8,649 nt of DNA. It comes from Streptosporangiaceae bacterium. GTDB lineage: Bacteria; Actinomycetota; Actinomycetes; Streptosporangiales; Streptosporangiaceae. Location: the NCBI GenBank assembly GCA_030050125.1, contig JASIJN010000139.1, positions 1-8,649 of the forward strand, written 5' to 3'. The notes beneath the pieces are model-generated. The model ran no database searches. It saw nothing but the letters and a program-made list of their open reading frames with translations, and had not been told where the DNA came from. The first letter of the stretch is position 1. Every line of letters starts with the position of its first letter. This document shows, piece after piece, positions 1-5,639 of the stretch. The position numbers were made by a program, and so were the translations under genes.

Positions 1-28
1 CGTGCGGCCGGCGTCTAACCTGGGAGCC

Positions 29-523
29 GTGGCATCCGAATCCTCTTTCGACATCGTCTCCAAGATCAACCGCCAGGAAGTCGACAACGCGCTGAACCAG
101 GCGGCCAAGGAGATCGGCACGCGGTTCGACTTCCGCGGCGTGGGCGCGTCCATCTCCTGGTCCGGGGACCATGCGGTCGAGATCAGGGCGAATAGCGAGG
201 AACGCGCCAACGCGGTCCTGGATGTGTTCAAGGACAAGCTGGTCAGGCGCTCGGTATCGCTCAAGGTCCTCGATGCGGGCGAGCCCAAGCCCTCGGGCAA
301 GGAGTACCGCCTCGCGGTCGGGCTGAAGGAAGGCATCTCGCAGGACGATTCCAGGAAGATCTCGAAGATCATCCGAGACGAGGGCCCCAAGGGCATACGG
401 GCGCAGGTCCAGGGAGACGAGCTTCGCGTCTCGTCCAAGAAGAAGGACGACCTCCAGCAGGTCATCAACCTTCTCAAGGGCAAGGAGTTCGACTTCGCCC
501 TGCAGTTCGTGAACTACCGGTAG
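29..523 (+). CDS. yajQ: YajQ-family nucleotide (c-di-GMP)-binding protein
   Basis: This encodes a 164-residue protein, matching the usual ~160-165 aa of the YajQ/DUF520 family. The N-terminus [11 protein letters not shown], followed by [23 protein letters not shown], is the family signature, and the C-terminus ends in the typical [11 protein letters not shown]. Family members fold as two ferredoxin-like domains and bind nucleotides; a Xanthomonas homologue binds cyclic di-GMP and acts with a transcription factor. The role in actinomycetes is not established. I chose GTG at 29 because the family begins exactly at (M/V)ASESSFD; the frame stays open to GTG at 2, but the extra nine residues do not look like family sequence. 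The GGGAG at 22-26 sits only 2 nt from this GTG, an unusually short spacing. The gene appears monocistronic: a repeat cluster and a GC hairpin follow its stop. Confidence 0.93.
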   Translation: MASESSFDIVSKINRQEVDNALNQAAKEIGTRFDFRGVGASISWSGDHAVEIRANSEERANAVLDVFKDKLVRRSVSLKVLDAGEPKPSGKEYRLAVGLKEGISQDDSRKISKIIRDEGPKGIRAQVQGDELRVSSKKKDDLQQVINLLKGKEFDFALQFVNYR

Positions 524-605
524 CCAGCCCCGAAGACCCGCGCGGCCAGCCCGGAAGACCGGCGACGGCCAGCCCCGAAGACCCCGGCGGCCAGCCCGGA
601 AGACC
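524..605 (+). repeat. Four-copy ~22-bp tandem repeat directly after yajQ
   Basis: Four copies begin at 524, 546, 569 and 591 (periods 22, 23, 22). Two versions alternate: CCAGCCCCGAAGACC (copies 1 and 3) and CCAGCCCGGAAGACC (copies 2 and 4), so the array reads A-B-A-B with a ~45-bp higher-order period. The array begins immediately after the stop codon of yajQ, and each later copy is preceded by GG. Its function is unknown. It could be a replication-slippage microsatellite or contribute to mRNA 3'-end structure. Confidence 0.85.
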
Positions 606-629
606 CGCACTGCCTTGCCACCCGGCCGC

Positions 630-662
630 CCCCCAAGGGGACCCGGACCCGCCCCTAGGGGG
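630..662 (+). terminator. GC-rich hairpin, possible yajQ terminator
   Basis: The arms C+CCCCAAGGGG (630-640) and CCCCTAGGGG+G (652-662) form an 11-position stem with a single A-A mismatch and an 11-nt loop. Each arm is also nearly self-complementary. No T run follows, so this is not a classical intrinsic terminator, but GC-rich hairpins without a T tract are common at actinobacterial gene ends. It lies about 107 nt after the yajQ stop. Confidence 0.35.
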
Positions 663-865
663 ATCCCGGCCCGTCCGCATGCAGTGAACCACTCCGCACG
701 GCGGGACGTCGTATTACAGTAAGAAAACGTCTAGGCGCAATTAGCGTCACAGACCCTACGCCCTCGGGTCGCCGCGAAGGCCATGCCGCCTGGAAGGTTC
801 CCAGGTGACAGACCACTGCGATGGCTTGCGGGCAGCAACGCAACGACTGACCGCGCGTCCGCCGA
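663..865. other. Non-coding intergenic stretch with small inverted and direct repeats
   Basis: No credible gene is visible here. Around 710-745 the base composition is locally less GC-rich, which could house a promoter, but I cannot place one confidently. Small elements are GACCC/GGGTC (752-756/766-770), CCTGG/CCAGG (789-793/801-805) and an imperfect direct repeat GTCACAGACC (746-755) / GTGACAGACC (805-814). CGACTGAC occurs at 844-851 and again at 863-870, just at the candidate korA promoter. A small RNA cannot be excluded. Confidence 0.4.
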
Positions 866-895
866 CTGACGGTCGTCATAAGTACGATGTAAGGT
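866..895 (+). promoter_or_regulatory. Candidate korAB promoter
   Basis: CTGACG (866-871) as a -35-like box and TAAGGT (890-895) as a -10 of the TANNNT type are separated by 18 bp. An alternative -10 is TACGAT (883-888). The palindrome TGACG-GT-CGTCA (867-878) overlaps the -35 box. Transcription from here would give a 5' untranslated region of about 130 nt before korA. Confidence 0.4.
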
Positions 896-908
896 AGTCC
901 TAACCTCA
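890..908. promoter_or_regulatory. Putative IdeR/DtxR/DmdR-type iron box
   Basis: TAAGGTAGTCCTAACCTCA is a 19-bp interrupted inverted repeat with AGGT and ACCT half-sites. It matches 16 of 19 positions of the degenerate actinobacterial iron-box consensus TWAGGTWAGSCTWACCTWA as I remember it; the mismatches are two central positions and one near the 3' end. It overlaps the candidate -10 box, the usual position for repression by an Fe(II)-loaded regulator. The next gene encodes part of an Fe-S enzyme. Assignment is by motif match only. Confidence 0.5.
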
Positions 909-1031
909 ATAAAACCTCAACGCCCCGGCCCAGGCCACGGACAGGGGCGGCGCCTACAGGGATGCACGCCGTCACCGCGTCCGCAGTGTCCCCACTGCCC
1001 GGCCTCGGCGCGTTGGAGGAGGCCTAAGACT
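909..1031 (+). other. korA 5' leader with two hairpins and a strong ribosome binding site
   Basis: The presumed untranslated leader can form CGCCCC/GGGGCG (921-926/944-949) and a tidy GCAGTG-TCCC-CACTGC hairpin (983-998). A strong Shine-Dalgarno GGAGGAGG (1015-1022) lies 9 nt before GTG 1032 and decides the korA start. I recognise no known riboswitch here. Confidence 0.45.
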
Positions 1032-2900
1032 GTGACCAAGCAGGTCCAGCATCTAGATCGTGTCATCATCAGGTTCGCAGGCGACTCGGGCGACGGCATG
1101 CAACTGGCCGGCGACAGGTTCACCCAACAGACGGCAACGTTCGGCAACGACCTGTCGACGCTCCCCAACTTCCCCGCCGAGATCAGGGCCCCGGCCGGAA
1201 CCCTGCCCGGGGTATCCAGCTTCCAGCTGCACTTCGCCGACCACGACATCCTGACGCCGGGCGATGCCCCCGACGTGCTGGTCGCGATGAACCCCGCGGC
1301 GCTCAAGGCCAACATCGGCGACCTGCCGCGCGGCGCGGACATCATCGCGAACACCGATGAGTTCACCAAGCGCAACCTGAGCAAGGTCGGCTACGAGCAG
1401 AACCCGCTGGAGGACGGCTCCTTGTCCGGCTACCAGCTGCACGCGCTGCCGATCACCTCGGTGACCGTCAAGGCGCTGGAAGGCTACGACATCAGCCGGA
1501 AGGAGGCCGAGCGGGCCAAGAACATGTTCGCCCTCGGCCTGCTCTCCTGGCTGTACAGCCGGCCCGCCGAGGGCACGATGAAGTTCCTCGAGTCCAAATT
1601 CGTCAAGAAGCCTCAGATCATGGAGGCGAACAAGGCCGCCTTCCGCGCCGGCTGGAACTACGGCGAGACCACCGAGGCTTTCTCGGTCCAGTACGAGGTC
1701 AAGCCCGCCACCCTGGCGGCCGGCACCTACCGGAACATCACCGGCAACAGCGCGCTGGCGTACGGGCTGATCGCCGCGTCCCGGCGCTCCGGCCTGCCGC
1801 TCTTCCTCGGCTCCTACCCGATCACGCCGGCCTCGGACATCCTGCACGAGCTGGCCAAGCACAAGCGGTTCGGGGTCCGCACGTTCCAGGCCGAGGACGA
1901 GATCGGCGGGGTCGGCGCGGCGCTCGGCGCGGCCTTCGGCGGCGCGCTCGGCGTGAGCACCACCTCGGGCCCCGGGATGGTGCTGAAGCAGGAGACCATC
2001 GGGCTGGCCGTGTCGGTCGAGCTGCCGCTGATCATCTGCGACATCCAGCGGGCCGGCCCGTCCACCGGGATGCCGACCAAGACCGAGCAGGCCGACCTGC
2101 TCATGGCGCTGTACGGGCGCAACGGGGAGTCGCCGGTCGCCGTGGTCGCGCCCGCCACCCCGTCGGACTGCTTCGACATCGCGCTCGAGGCCGTCCGGAT
2201 CGCCACCAAGTACCGCACGCCCGTGATCATCCTGTCCGACGGCTACCTGGCGAACGGCTCGGAGCCGTGGCGAATCCCGGAGGTCGCCGACCTGCCCAAG
2301 CTGCGGGACGAGTTCTCGTTCTCGAGCCCCAAGGAGTGGCGCGGCGATGACGGCCAGACCGAGTTCCTGCCGTTCCGCCGGGATCCGCAGACGCTCGCGC
2401 CGCCGTGGGCCGTCCCGGGGACTCCTGACCTCGAGCACCGGATCGGCGGCATCGAGAAGGCCGACGTGGCCGGCACGATCTCCTACGATCCGGACAACCA
2501 CGACAGGATGGTCCGGCTGCGCCAGGCGAAGATCGACGGCATCGCCGCCGACATCGGCCCGCTCGAGGTCGACGACCCCGACGGAGCGGCCAAGGTCCTC
2601 GTGCTCGGCTGGGGCTCGACGTTCGGCTCGATCGGCGCCGCGGTGCGCAGGGTGCGGCTGGCCGGCGGCAAGGTGGCGCAGGCGCATCTGAGGCACCTGT
2701 CCCCGTTCCCCGCCAACCTCGGCGAGGTGCTGGCCGCCTACGACAAGGTACTGGTCCCGGAGATCAACCTGGGCCAGCTCGCCCTGGTGCTGCGCGGCCG
2801 CTACCTCGTCGACGTGATCTCTTACAACCGAGTCCGCGGGCTGCCGTTCCGCGCCGCGGAACTGGCGGGCGTCATCCAGGATGTGATCGCAAATGTCTGA
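1032..2900 (+). CDS. korA: 2-oxoacid (2-oxoglutarate):ferredoxin oxidoreductase, fused gamma-alpha subunit
   Basis: This 622-aa subunit belongs to the CoA-dependent 2-oxoglutarate:ferredoxin oxidoreductase, which converts 2-oxoglutarate and CoA to succinyl-CoA and CO2 while reducing ferredoxin. The N-terminal ~190 residues form the gamma domain (VIIRFAGDSGDGMQLAGDRF near residues 11-30). The alpha (pyrimidine-binding) domain follows, with YPITPASDILHE (~262-273), the EDEIGGVGAA segment whose Glu activates thiamine diphosphate (~287-296), TSGPGM (~311-316) and QRAGPSTGMPTKTEQADL (~339-356). Domain II forms the C-terminus. The gamma-alpha fusion and length match the mycobacterial/streptomycete KorA type. 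There is no ferredoxin-like delta domain. GTG at 1032 is supported by GGAGGAGG 9 nt upstream. The stop overlaps the korB start by 8 nt, so the subunits are probably translated together. Substrate is inferred from overall similarity; another 2-oxoacid is possible. Confidence 0.93.
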   Translation: MTKQVQHLDRVIIRFAGDSGDGMQLAGDRFTQQTATFGNDLSTLPNFPAEIRAPAGTLPGVSSFQLHFADHDILTPGDAPDVLVAMNPAALKANIGDLPRGADIIANTDEFTKRNLSKVGYEQNPLEDGSLSGYQLHALPITSVTVKALEGYDISRKEAERAKNMFALGLLSWLYSRPAEGTMKFLESKFVKKPQIMEANKAAFRAGWNYGETTEAFSVQYEVKPATLAAGTYRNITGNSALAYGLIAASRRSGLPLFLGSYPITPASDILHELAKHKRFGVRTFQAEDEIGGVGAALGAAFGGALGVSTTSGPGMVLKQETIGLAVSVELPLIICDIQRAGPSTGMPTKTEQADLLMALYGRNGESPVAVVAPATPSDCFDIALEAVRIATKYRTPVIILSDGYLANGSEPWRIPEVADLPKLRDEFSFSSPKEWRGDDGQTEFLPFRRDPQTLAPPWAVPGTPDLEHRIGGIEKADVAGTISYDPDNHDRMVRLRQAKIDGIAADIGPLEVDDPDGAAKVLVLGWGSTFGSIGAAVRRVRLAGGKVAQAHLRHLSPFPANLGEVLAAYDKVLVPEINLGQLALVLRGRYLVDVISYNRVRGLPFRAAELAGVIQDVIANV

Positions 2901-4002
2901 AGCCCTCCACGCCGCTGGCGACGGCCCGGCTCACGACGGGGCACCGGACGAGTCCAGCCGCAGGCCGGCCGCGCTCACCCTGGTGCCGGTGGCCGACGAG
3001 AAGCTGAGCACCAAGGACTTCAAGTCCGACCAGGAGGTGCGCTGGTGCCCGGGCTGCGGCGACTACGCGATCCTCGCCGCGTTCCAGTCGTTCCTGCCGG
3101 AGCTGGAGATCGCGCGCGAGAACCTCGTGATCATCTCCGGGATCGGCTGCTCGTCGCGGCTTCCGTACTACGTGAACAGCTACGGCATGCACTCGATCCA
3201 CGGCCGCGCGCCCGCGATCGCCACCGGCCTGGCCGCTTCCCGGCCCGACCTGTCGGTCTGGGTGGTCACCGGTGACGGCGACGCGCTGTCCATCGGCGGC
3301 AACCACCTGATCCATGCGCTGCGCCGCAACATCAACATCAAGATCCTGCTGTTCAACAACCGGATCTACGGGCTGACCAAGGGCCAGTACTCGCCCACCT
3401 CGGAGCAGGGCAAGGTCACCAAGTCCACCCCGTTCGGATCGCTGGACACCCCGTTCAACCCGGTCTCGCTGGCGCTTGGCGCCGAGGCCAGCTTCGTGGC
3501 GCGGACGATCGACTCCGACCGCAAGCACCTGACCGGGGTGCTGCGGGCGGCCGCCGACCACCGGGGCGCGGCGTTCATCGAGATCTACCAGAACTGCCCG
3601 ATCTTCAACGACGACGCCTGGGCCCCGGTCACCGAGCCTGGCGCGCGGGATGAGCACGTGGTCCGGCTCGTGCACGGCGAGCCCATCCGGTTCGGGGCGG
3701 ACAAGAGCCGCGGCCTGCGGTTCACCGGCTACGGGTCGCTCGAGGCGGTCGACGCCTCCGGCGCCGACCCGGACTCGCTGCTGACCCATGACGCGCACGT
3801 GGCCGACCCGTCCTACGCGTTCGCGCTGTCCAGGCTGGACAGCAGCGATTTCGCCCACACCCCGATCGGCGTCTTCCGCCAGGTTCCCAGGCCCAGCTAT
3901 GACGACCTGATGTCGGAGCAACTCGAGGCCGCCCGCGAGCGTCAGGGCGACGGCGACCTGGCCGCGCTGCTGACCGGTGGCGACACCTGGCAGGTCGGGT
4001 AG
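2893..4002 (+). CDS. korB: 2-oxoacid (2-oxoglutarate):ferredoxin oxidoreductase, beta subunit
   Basis: This 369-aa beta subunit binds thiamine diphosphate and the single [4Fe-4S] cluster. All four expected cluster cysteines are visible: C52 and C55 in WCPGCGDYAI, C86 in GIGCSSR and C235 in YQNCPIFND. The thiamine diphosphate motif runs from GDGD (127-130) to NN (155-156), followed by RIYGLTKGQYSPTS, the typical beta-subunit segment. About 45 poorly conserved residues precede the core, as in other actinobacterial KorB proteins. The start ATG 2893 lies inside the end of korA, with AGGA (2878-2881) as a weak, distant Shine-Dalgarno, so translational coupling is likely. No dedicated ferredoxin gene is in the window; the electron acceptor must be encoded elsewhere. 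The two-subunit layout resembles the oxygen-tolerant enzyme that supports the TCA cycle in mycobacteria. Confidence 0.94.
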   Translation: MSEALHAAGDGPAHDGAPDESSRRPAALTLVPVADEKLSTKDFKSDQEVRWCPGCGDYAILAAFQSFLPELEIARENLVIISGIGCSSRLPYYVNSYGMHSIHGRAPAIATGLAASRPDLSVWVVTGDGDALSIGGNHLIHALRRNINIKILLFNNRIYGLTKGQYSPTSEQGKVTKSTPFGSLDTPFNPVSLALGAEASFVARTIDSDRKHLTGVLRAAADHRGAAFIEIYQNCPIFNDDAWAPVTEPGARDEHVVRLVHGEPIRFGADKSRGLRFTGYGSLEAVDASGADPDSLLTHDAHVADPSYAFALSRLDSSDFAHTPIGVFRQVPRPSYDDLMSEQLEAARERQGDGDLAALLTGGDTWQVG

Positions 4003-4004
4003 GC

Positions 4005-4778
4005 ATGAAGGCCGGCGGCGTCCGCGTCGAGCGCAGCGGCCCCGTCACCACCGTCATCCTGGACCGTCCCGAGGTACGCAACGCGGTCGACGGCCCGACC
4101 GCGTCCGCGCTCGCCGAGGCGTTCGCCGACTTCGACGCGGATCCCGATGCGTCCGTGGCCGTCCTGTTCGGCGCGGGAGGCACGTTCTGCGCCGGCGCCG
4201 ACCTGAAGGCCATCGGCACCGCGAACGGCAACCAGACCCGGCCCGACGGCAACGCCCCCATGGGGCCGACCCGGATGAGCCTGTCCAAGCCGGTGATCGC
4301 GGCGATCTGCGGTCATGCCGTGGCCGGCGGCCTGGAACTGGCCCTCTGGTGCGACCTGCGGGTGGCGCAGGAAGACGCGGTGCTCGGGGTTTTCTGCCGC
4401 CGCTGGGGGGTGCCGCTGATCGACGGCGGCACCGTGCGGCTGCCGCGCCTGGTCGGCCTGGGCCGGGCGCTGGACATGATCATGACCGGGCGCGCCGTGC
4501 CGGCCGCGGAAGCCAGCCGGATGGGCCTGGTCGACCGCGTGGTACCGAACGGCCGGGCCCGGGCCGCGGCCGAGCAACTCGCGCTCGAGATCGCCGCGCT
4601 GCCCCAGGCCTGCCTGCGCAGCGACCGGCGGTCGGCGCTGGAAGGCGTGTCCCTCTCGCATGACGAGGCGATGGCGAACGAGTTCCGCCACGGCATCGAG
4701 GTGCTGACCGGGCCCGGCGTGGTGGAGGGCGTGTCCCGTTTCCGTGGCGGCGCCGGCCGCGGCGGCGCCCCGGCCTGA
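4005..4778 (+). CDS. Crotonase-fold (enoyl-CoA hydratase/isomerase family) protein
   Basis: This 257-aa protein has the size of a single-domain crotonase. The oxyanion-hole segment GTFCAGADLKAIG (59-71) and HAVAGGLELALWCDLRVA (104-121) are clear, and E111 matches the first catalytic Glu of enoyl-CoA hydratase. The region that normally carries the second Glu reads VFCRRWGVPLIDGGTVRLP (129-147), placing C131 at that position. D140 falls where dienoyl-CoA isomerases carry a catalytic Asp. A standard hydratase reaction is therefore doubtful; isomerase, hydrolase or other acyl-CoA chemistry is possible. This subfamily (FCRRWGVPL) is, as far as I recall, widespread in actinobacteria. The ATG lies 2 nt after the korB stop with only a weak GGTCGGG upstream, so it should be co-expressed with korAB. 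That suggests an acyl-CoA substrate linked to the same metabolism, but the substrate is unknown. Confidence 0.88.
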   Translation: MKAGGVRVERSGPVTTVILDRPEVRNAVDGPTASALAEAFADFDADPDASVAVLFGAGGTFCAGADLKAIGTANGNQTRPDGNAPMGPTRMSLSKPVIAAICGHAVAGGLELALWCDLRVAQEDAVLGVFCRRWGVPLIDGGTVRLPRLVGLGRALDMIMTGRAVPAAEASRMGLVDRVVPNGRARAAAEQLALEIAALPQACLRSDRRSALEGVSLSHDEAMANEFRHGIEVLTGPGVVEGVSRFRGGAGRGGAPA

Positions 4779-4803
4779 AGCCGAGCACCTGGCGCAGGCA
4801 CAT

Positions 4804-4834
4804 CAAGTACACCAAGTACACCAAGTACACCAAG
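4804..4834 (+). repeat. 9-bp tandem repeat (CAAGTACAC), 3.4 copies
   Basis: Three perfect copies of CAAGTACAC (4804-4812, 4813-4821, 4822-4830) are followed by a partial CAAG (4831-4834). The unit contains the palindrome GTAC. The array lies 25 nt after the crotonase stop. It is markedly less GC-rich than its surroundings. Function unknown; it could be a variable-number tandem repeat or a cluster of protein-binding sites. Confidence 0.9.
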
Positions 4835-4880
4835 GGACTGAACGCGCCGTCTCATCCCATCTGGTTACCGTCGGCCGCGC

Positions 4881-4900
4881 CCTGGTCCCGGGGAACCAGG
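4881..4900 (+). terminator. Hairpin after the korAB-crotonase operon
   Basis: CCTGGT (4881-4886) and ACCAGG (4895-4900) form a perfect 6-bp stem around CCCGGGGA. More GC-rich self-complementary sequence follows (CCCGGG at 4911-4916 and 4919-4924). There is no T run. It is the best candidate for the 3' end of the operon, as a factor-independent or pausing structure. Confidence 0.35.
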
Positions 4901-4942
4901 ACCCCGGCACCCCGGGCTCCCGGGCACGGCCGTCATCGGCGA

Positions 4943-4959
4943 TCACCCCGGGAGGGTGA
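4943..4959. promoter_or_regulatory. Inverted repeat TCACCC-N5-GGGTGA upstream of the DUF1269-type gene
   Basis: TCACCC (4943-4948) and GGGTGA (4954-4959) are perfect arms around CGGGA, 63 bp before the next start codon. The symmetry and position would suit a dimeric regulator, but I recognise no specific binding site and no clear -10/-35 pair. It could equally be a small RNA hairpin. Confidence 0.3.
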
Positions 4960-5022
4960 AGCGCGGAAGCGGGCTCAGCGGCAACAATGGCGCACGCTGG
5001 GCCTGCGAAAGGGGTGGTCTCG

Positions 5023-5472
5023 ATGCCCACTACTGCCTGGCGGTTCGGGGGAACCGAAGGGGCCGATGTCGCGGTCCTGAAGCTCCAGCAACTGGACGGC
5101 CAGGGCCTCATCAACATGTCCGATGTGGCCCTGCTCAGGTGGCCGCAATACGCGGCGGAGCCGCTGGTGCAGGAGCACGCGACCGAGTCGGGCGGCAAGG
5201 TCGCCGGCATGATGCGCCGGCTCCAGCATCCCACGGTGGACAGCTCCATGATCGATACGGTCAAGGGCGACCTGACGCCCGGCACCTCTGCGATAGTGCT
5301 GCTGAGCTCGGATGCATCGATCGACGCGGTGGTGCGCGCGTTCGAGGGGCAGGCCATGGAGCTGATCCGGTCGGACCTGTCGGTTCCCGAGCAGGACCGG
5401 CTGCGGCTCGCGATCGACGAGGCCAGGAAGCGAGCCGCGGGCCAGACGCCGCCAGAGACTCCCCCGGCCTAG
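5023..5472 (+). CDS. DUF1269-type small protein (short form)
   Basis: This encodes 149 residues with the pattern of DUF1269 proteins: an N-terminal part (ADVAVLKLQQLDGQGLINMSDVALLRW, residues 14-40) followed by SMIDTVKGDLTPGTSAIVLLSSDASIDAVV (75-104) and a charged helix. ATG 5023 is preferred over the in-frame ATG 4987 because GAAAGGGG (5007-5014) lies 8 nt upstream. Many family members have a glycine-rich hydrophobic hairpin between these two blocks. Here it is replaced by a short polar segment (about 57-74, GGKVAGMMRRLQHPTVDS), so the protein should be soluble rather than membrane-associated. The C-terminus is proline-rich (GQTPPETPPA). Biochemical function is unknown. The gene looks monocistronic, between two hairpin-bearing spacers. 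Confidence 0.75.
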   Translation: MPTTAWRFGGTEGADVAVLKLQQLDGQGLINMSDVALLRWPQYAAEPLVQEHATESGGKVAGMMRRLQHPTVDSSMIDTVKGDLTPGTSAIVLLSSDASIDAVVRAFEGQAMELIRSDLSVPEQDRLRLAIDEARKRAAGQTPPETPPA

Positions 5473-5497
5473 CCGCGGCCGTTTCAATCGCTCCGTG

Positions 5498-5539
5498 TGT
5501 GTGCGCAAATGGTCGCTATCACGACAGTTTCCGCACACA
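5498..5539. promoter_or_regulatory. 42-nt nested hairpin between the DUF1269-type and serine-hydrolase genes
   Basis: The arms TGTGTGCGCAAA (5498-5509) and TTTCCGCACACA (5528-5539) are complementary at 11 of 12 positions. Inside them GTCG (5512-5515) pairs with CGAC (5522-5525) around CTATCA. It starts 25 nt after the preceding stop and ends 100 nt before the next start. No T run follows on the + strand. It may be a terminator for the upstream gene or an operator for the downstream gene. Confidence 0.5.
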
Positions 5540-5639
5540 GTCTGGAAGCGCGACATCGGCGCGTCCCAAGGCGTGCCAACCCATCTGGTTCGATGGCCGT
5601 CTCATGGATGGTGCTAAATCGGGCGGGACGAGGTGGGCG

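Noticed and set aside
821..850. Nine-codon ATG-TGA mini-ORF upstream of korA as a leader peptide
   Set aside because: It lies upstream of the candidate promoter, lacks a ribosome binding site, shows no run of regulatory codons and is not followed by a terminator.
864..873. GACTGACGGT shared between the korA upstream region and the attenuator (7595-7604)
   Set aside because: A 10-base match between two sites is expected many times by chance here, so it does not show shared regulation.
1053..2696. Long 547-residue open frame on the minus strand
   Set aside because: It lies wholly opposite korA, whose product has unmistakable motifs. The translation is Arg/Gly/Asp-rich with no recognisable domain, as expected for an antisense shadow in GC-rich DNA.
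2872..3921. Minus-strand 349-residue open frame opposite korB
   Set aside because: It is antisense to a clear korB gene with all four cluster cysteines; its composition is typical of a shadow frame.
5580..5600. GGTTCGA, reminiscent of a tRNA T-arm, and CCCATCTGGTT shared with 4856-4866
   Set aside because: No cloverleaf can be built around it, and an 11-base match is expected several times by chance in a window of this size.
4956..5639. N-terminal extension of the serine hydrolase frame back to GTG 4956
   Set aside because: The extension runs through the DUF1269-type gene in another frame, has no family similarity, and would place the signal peptide in the middle of the protein. ATG 5640 has a good ribosome binding site.
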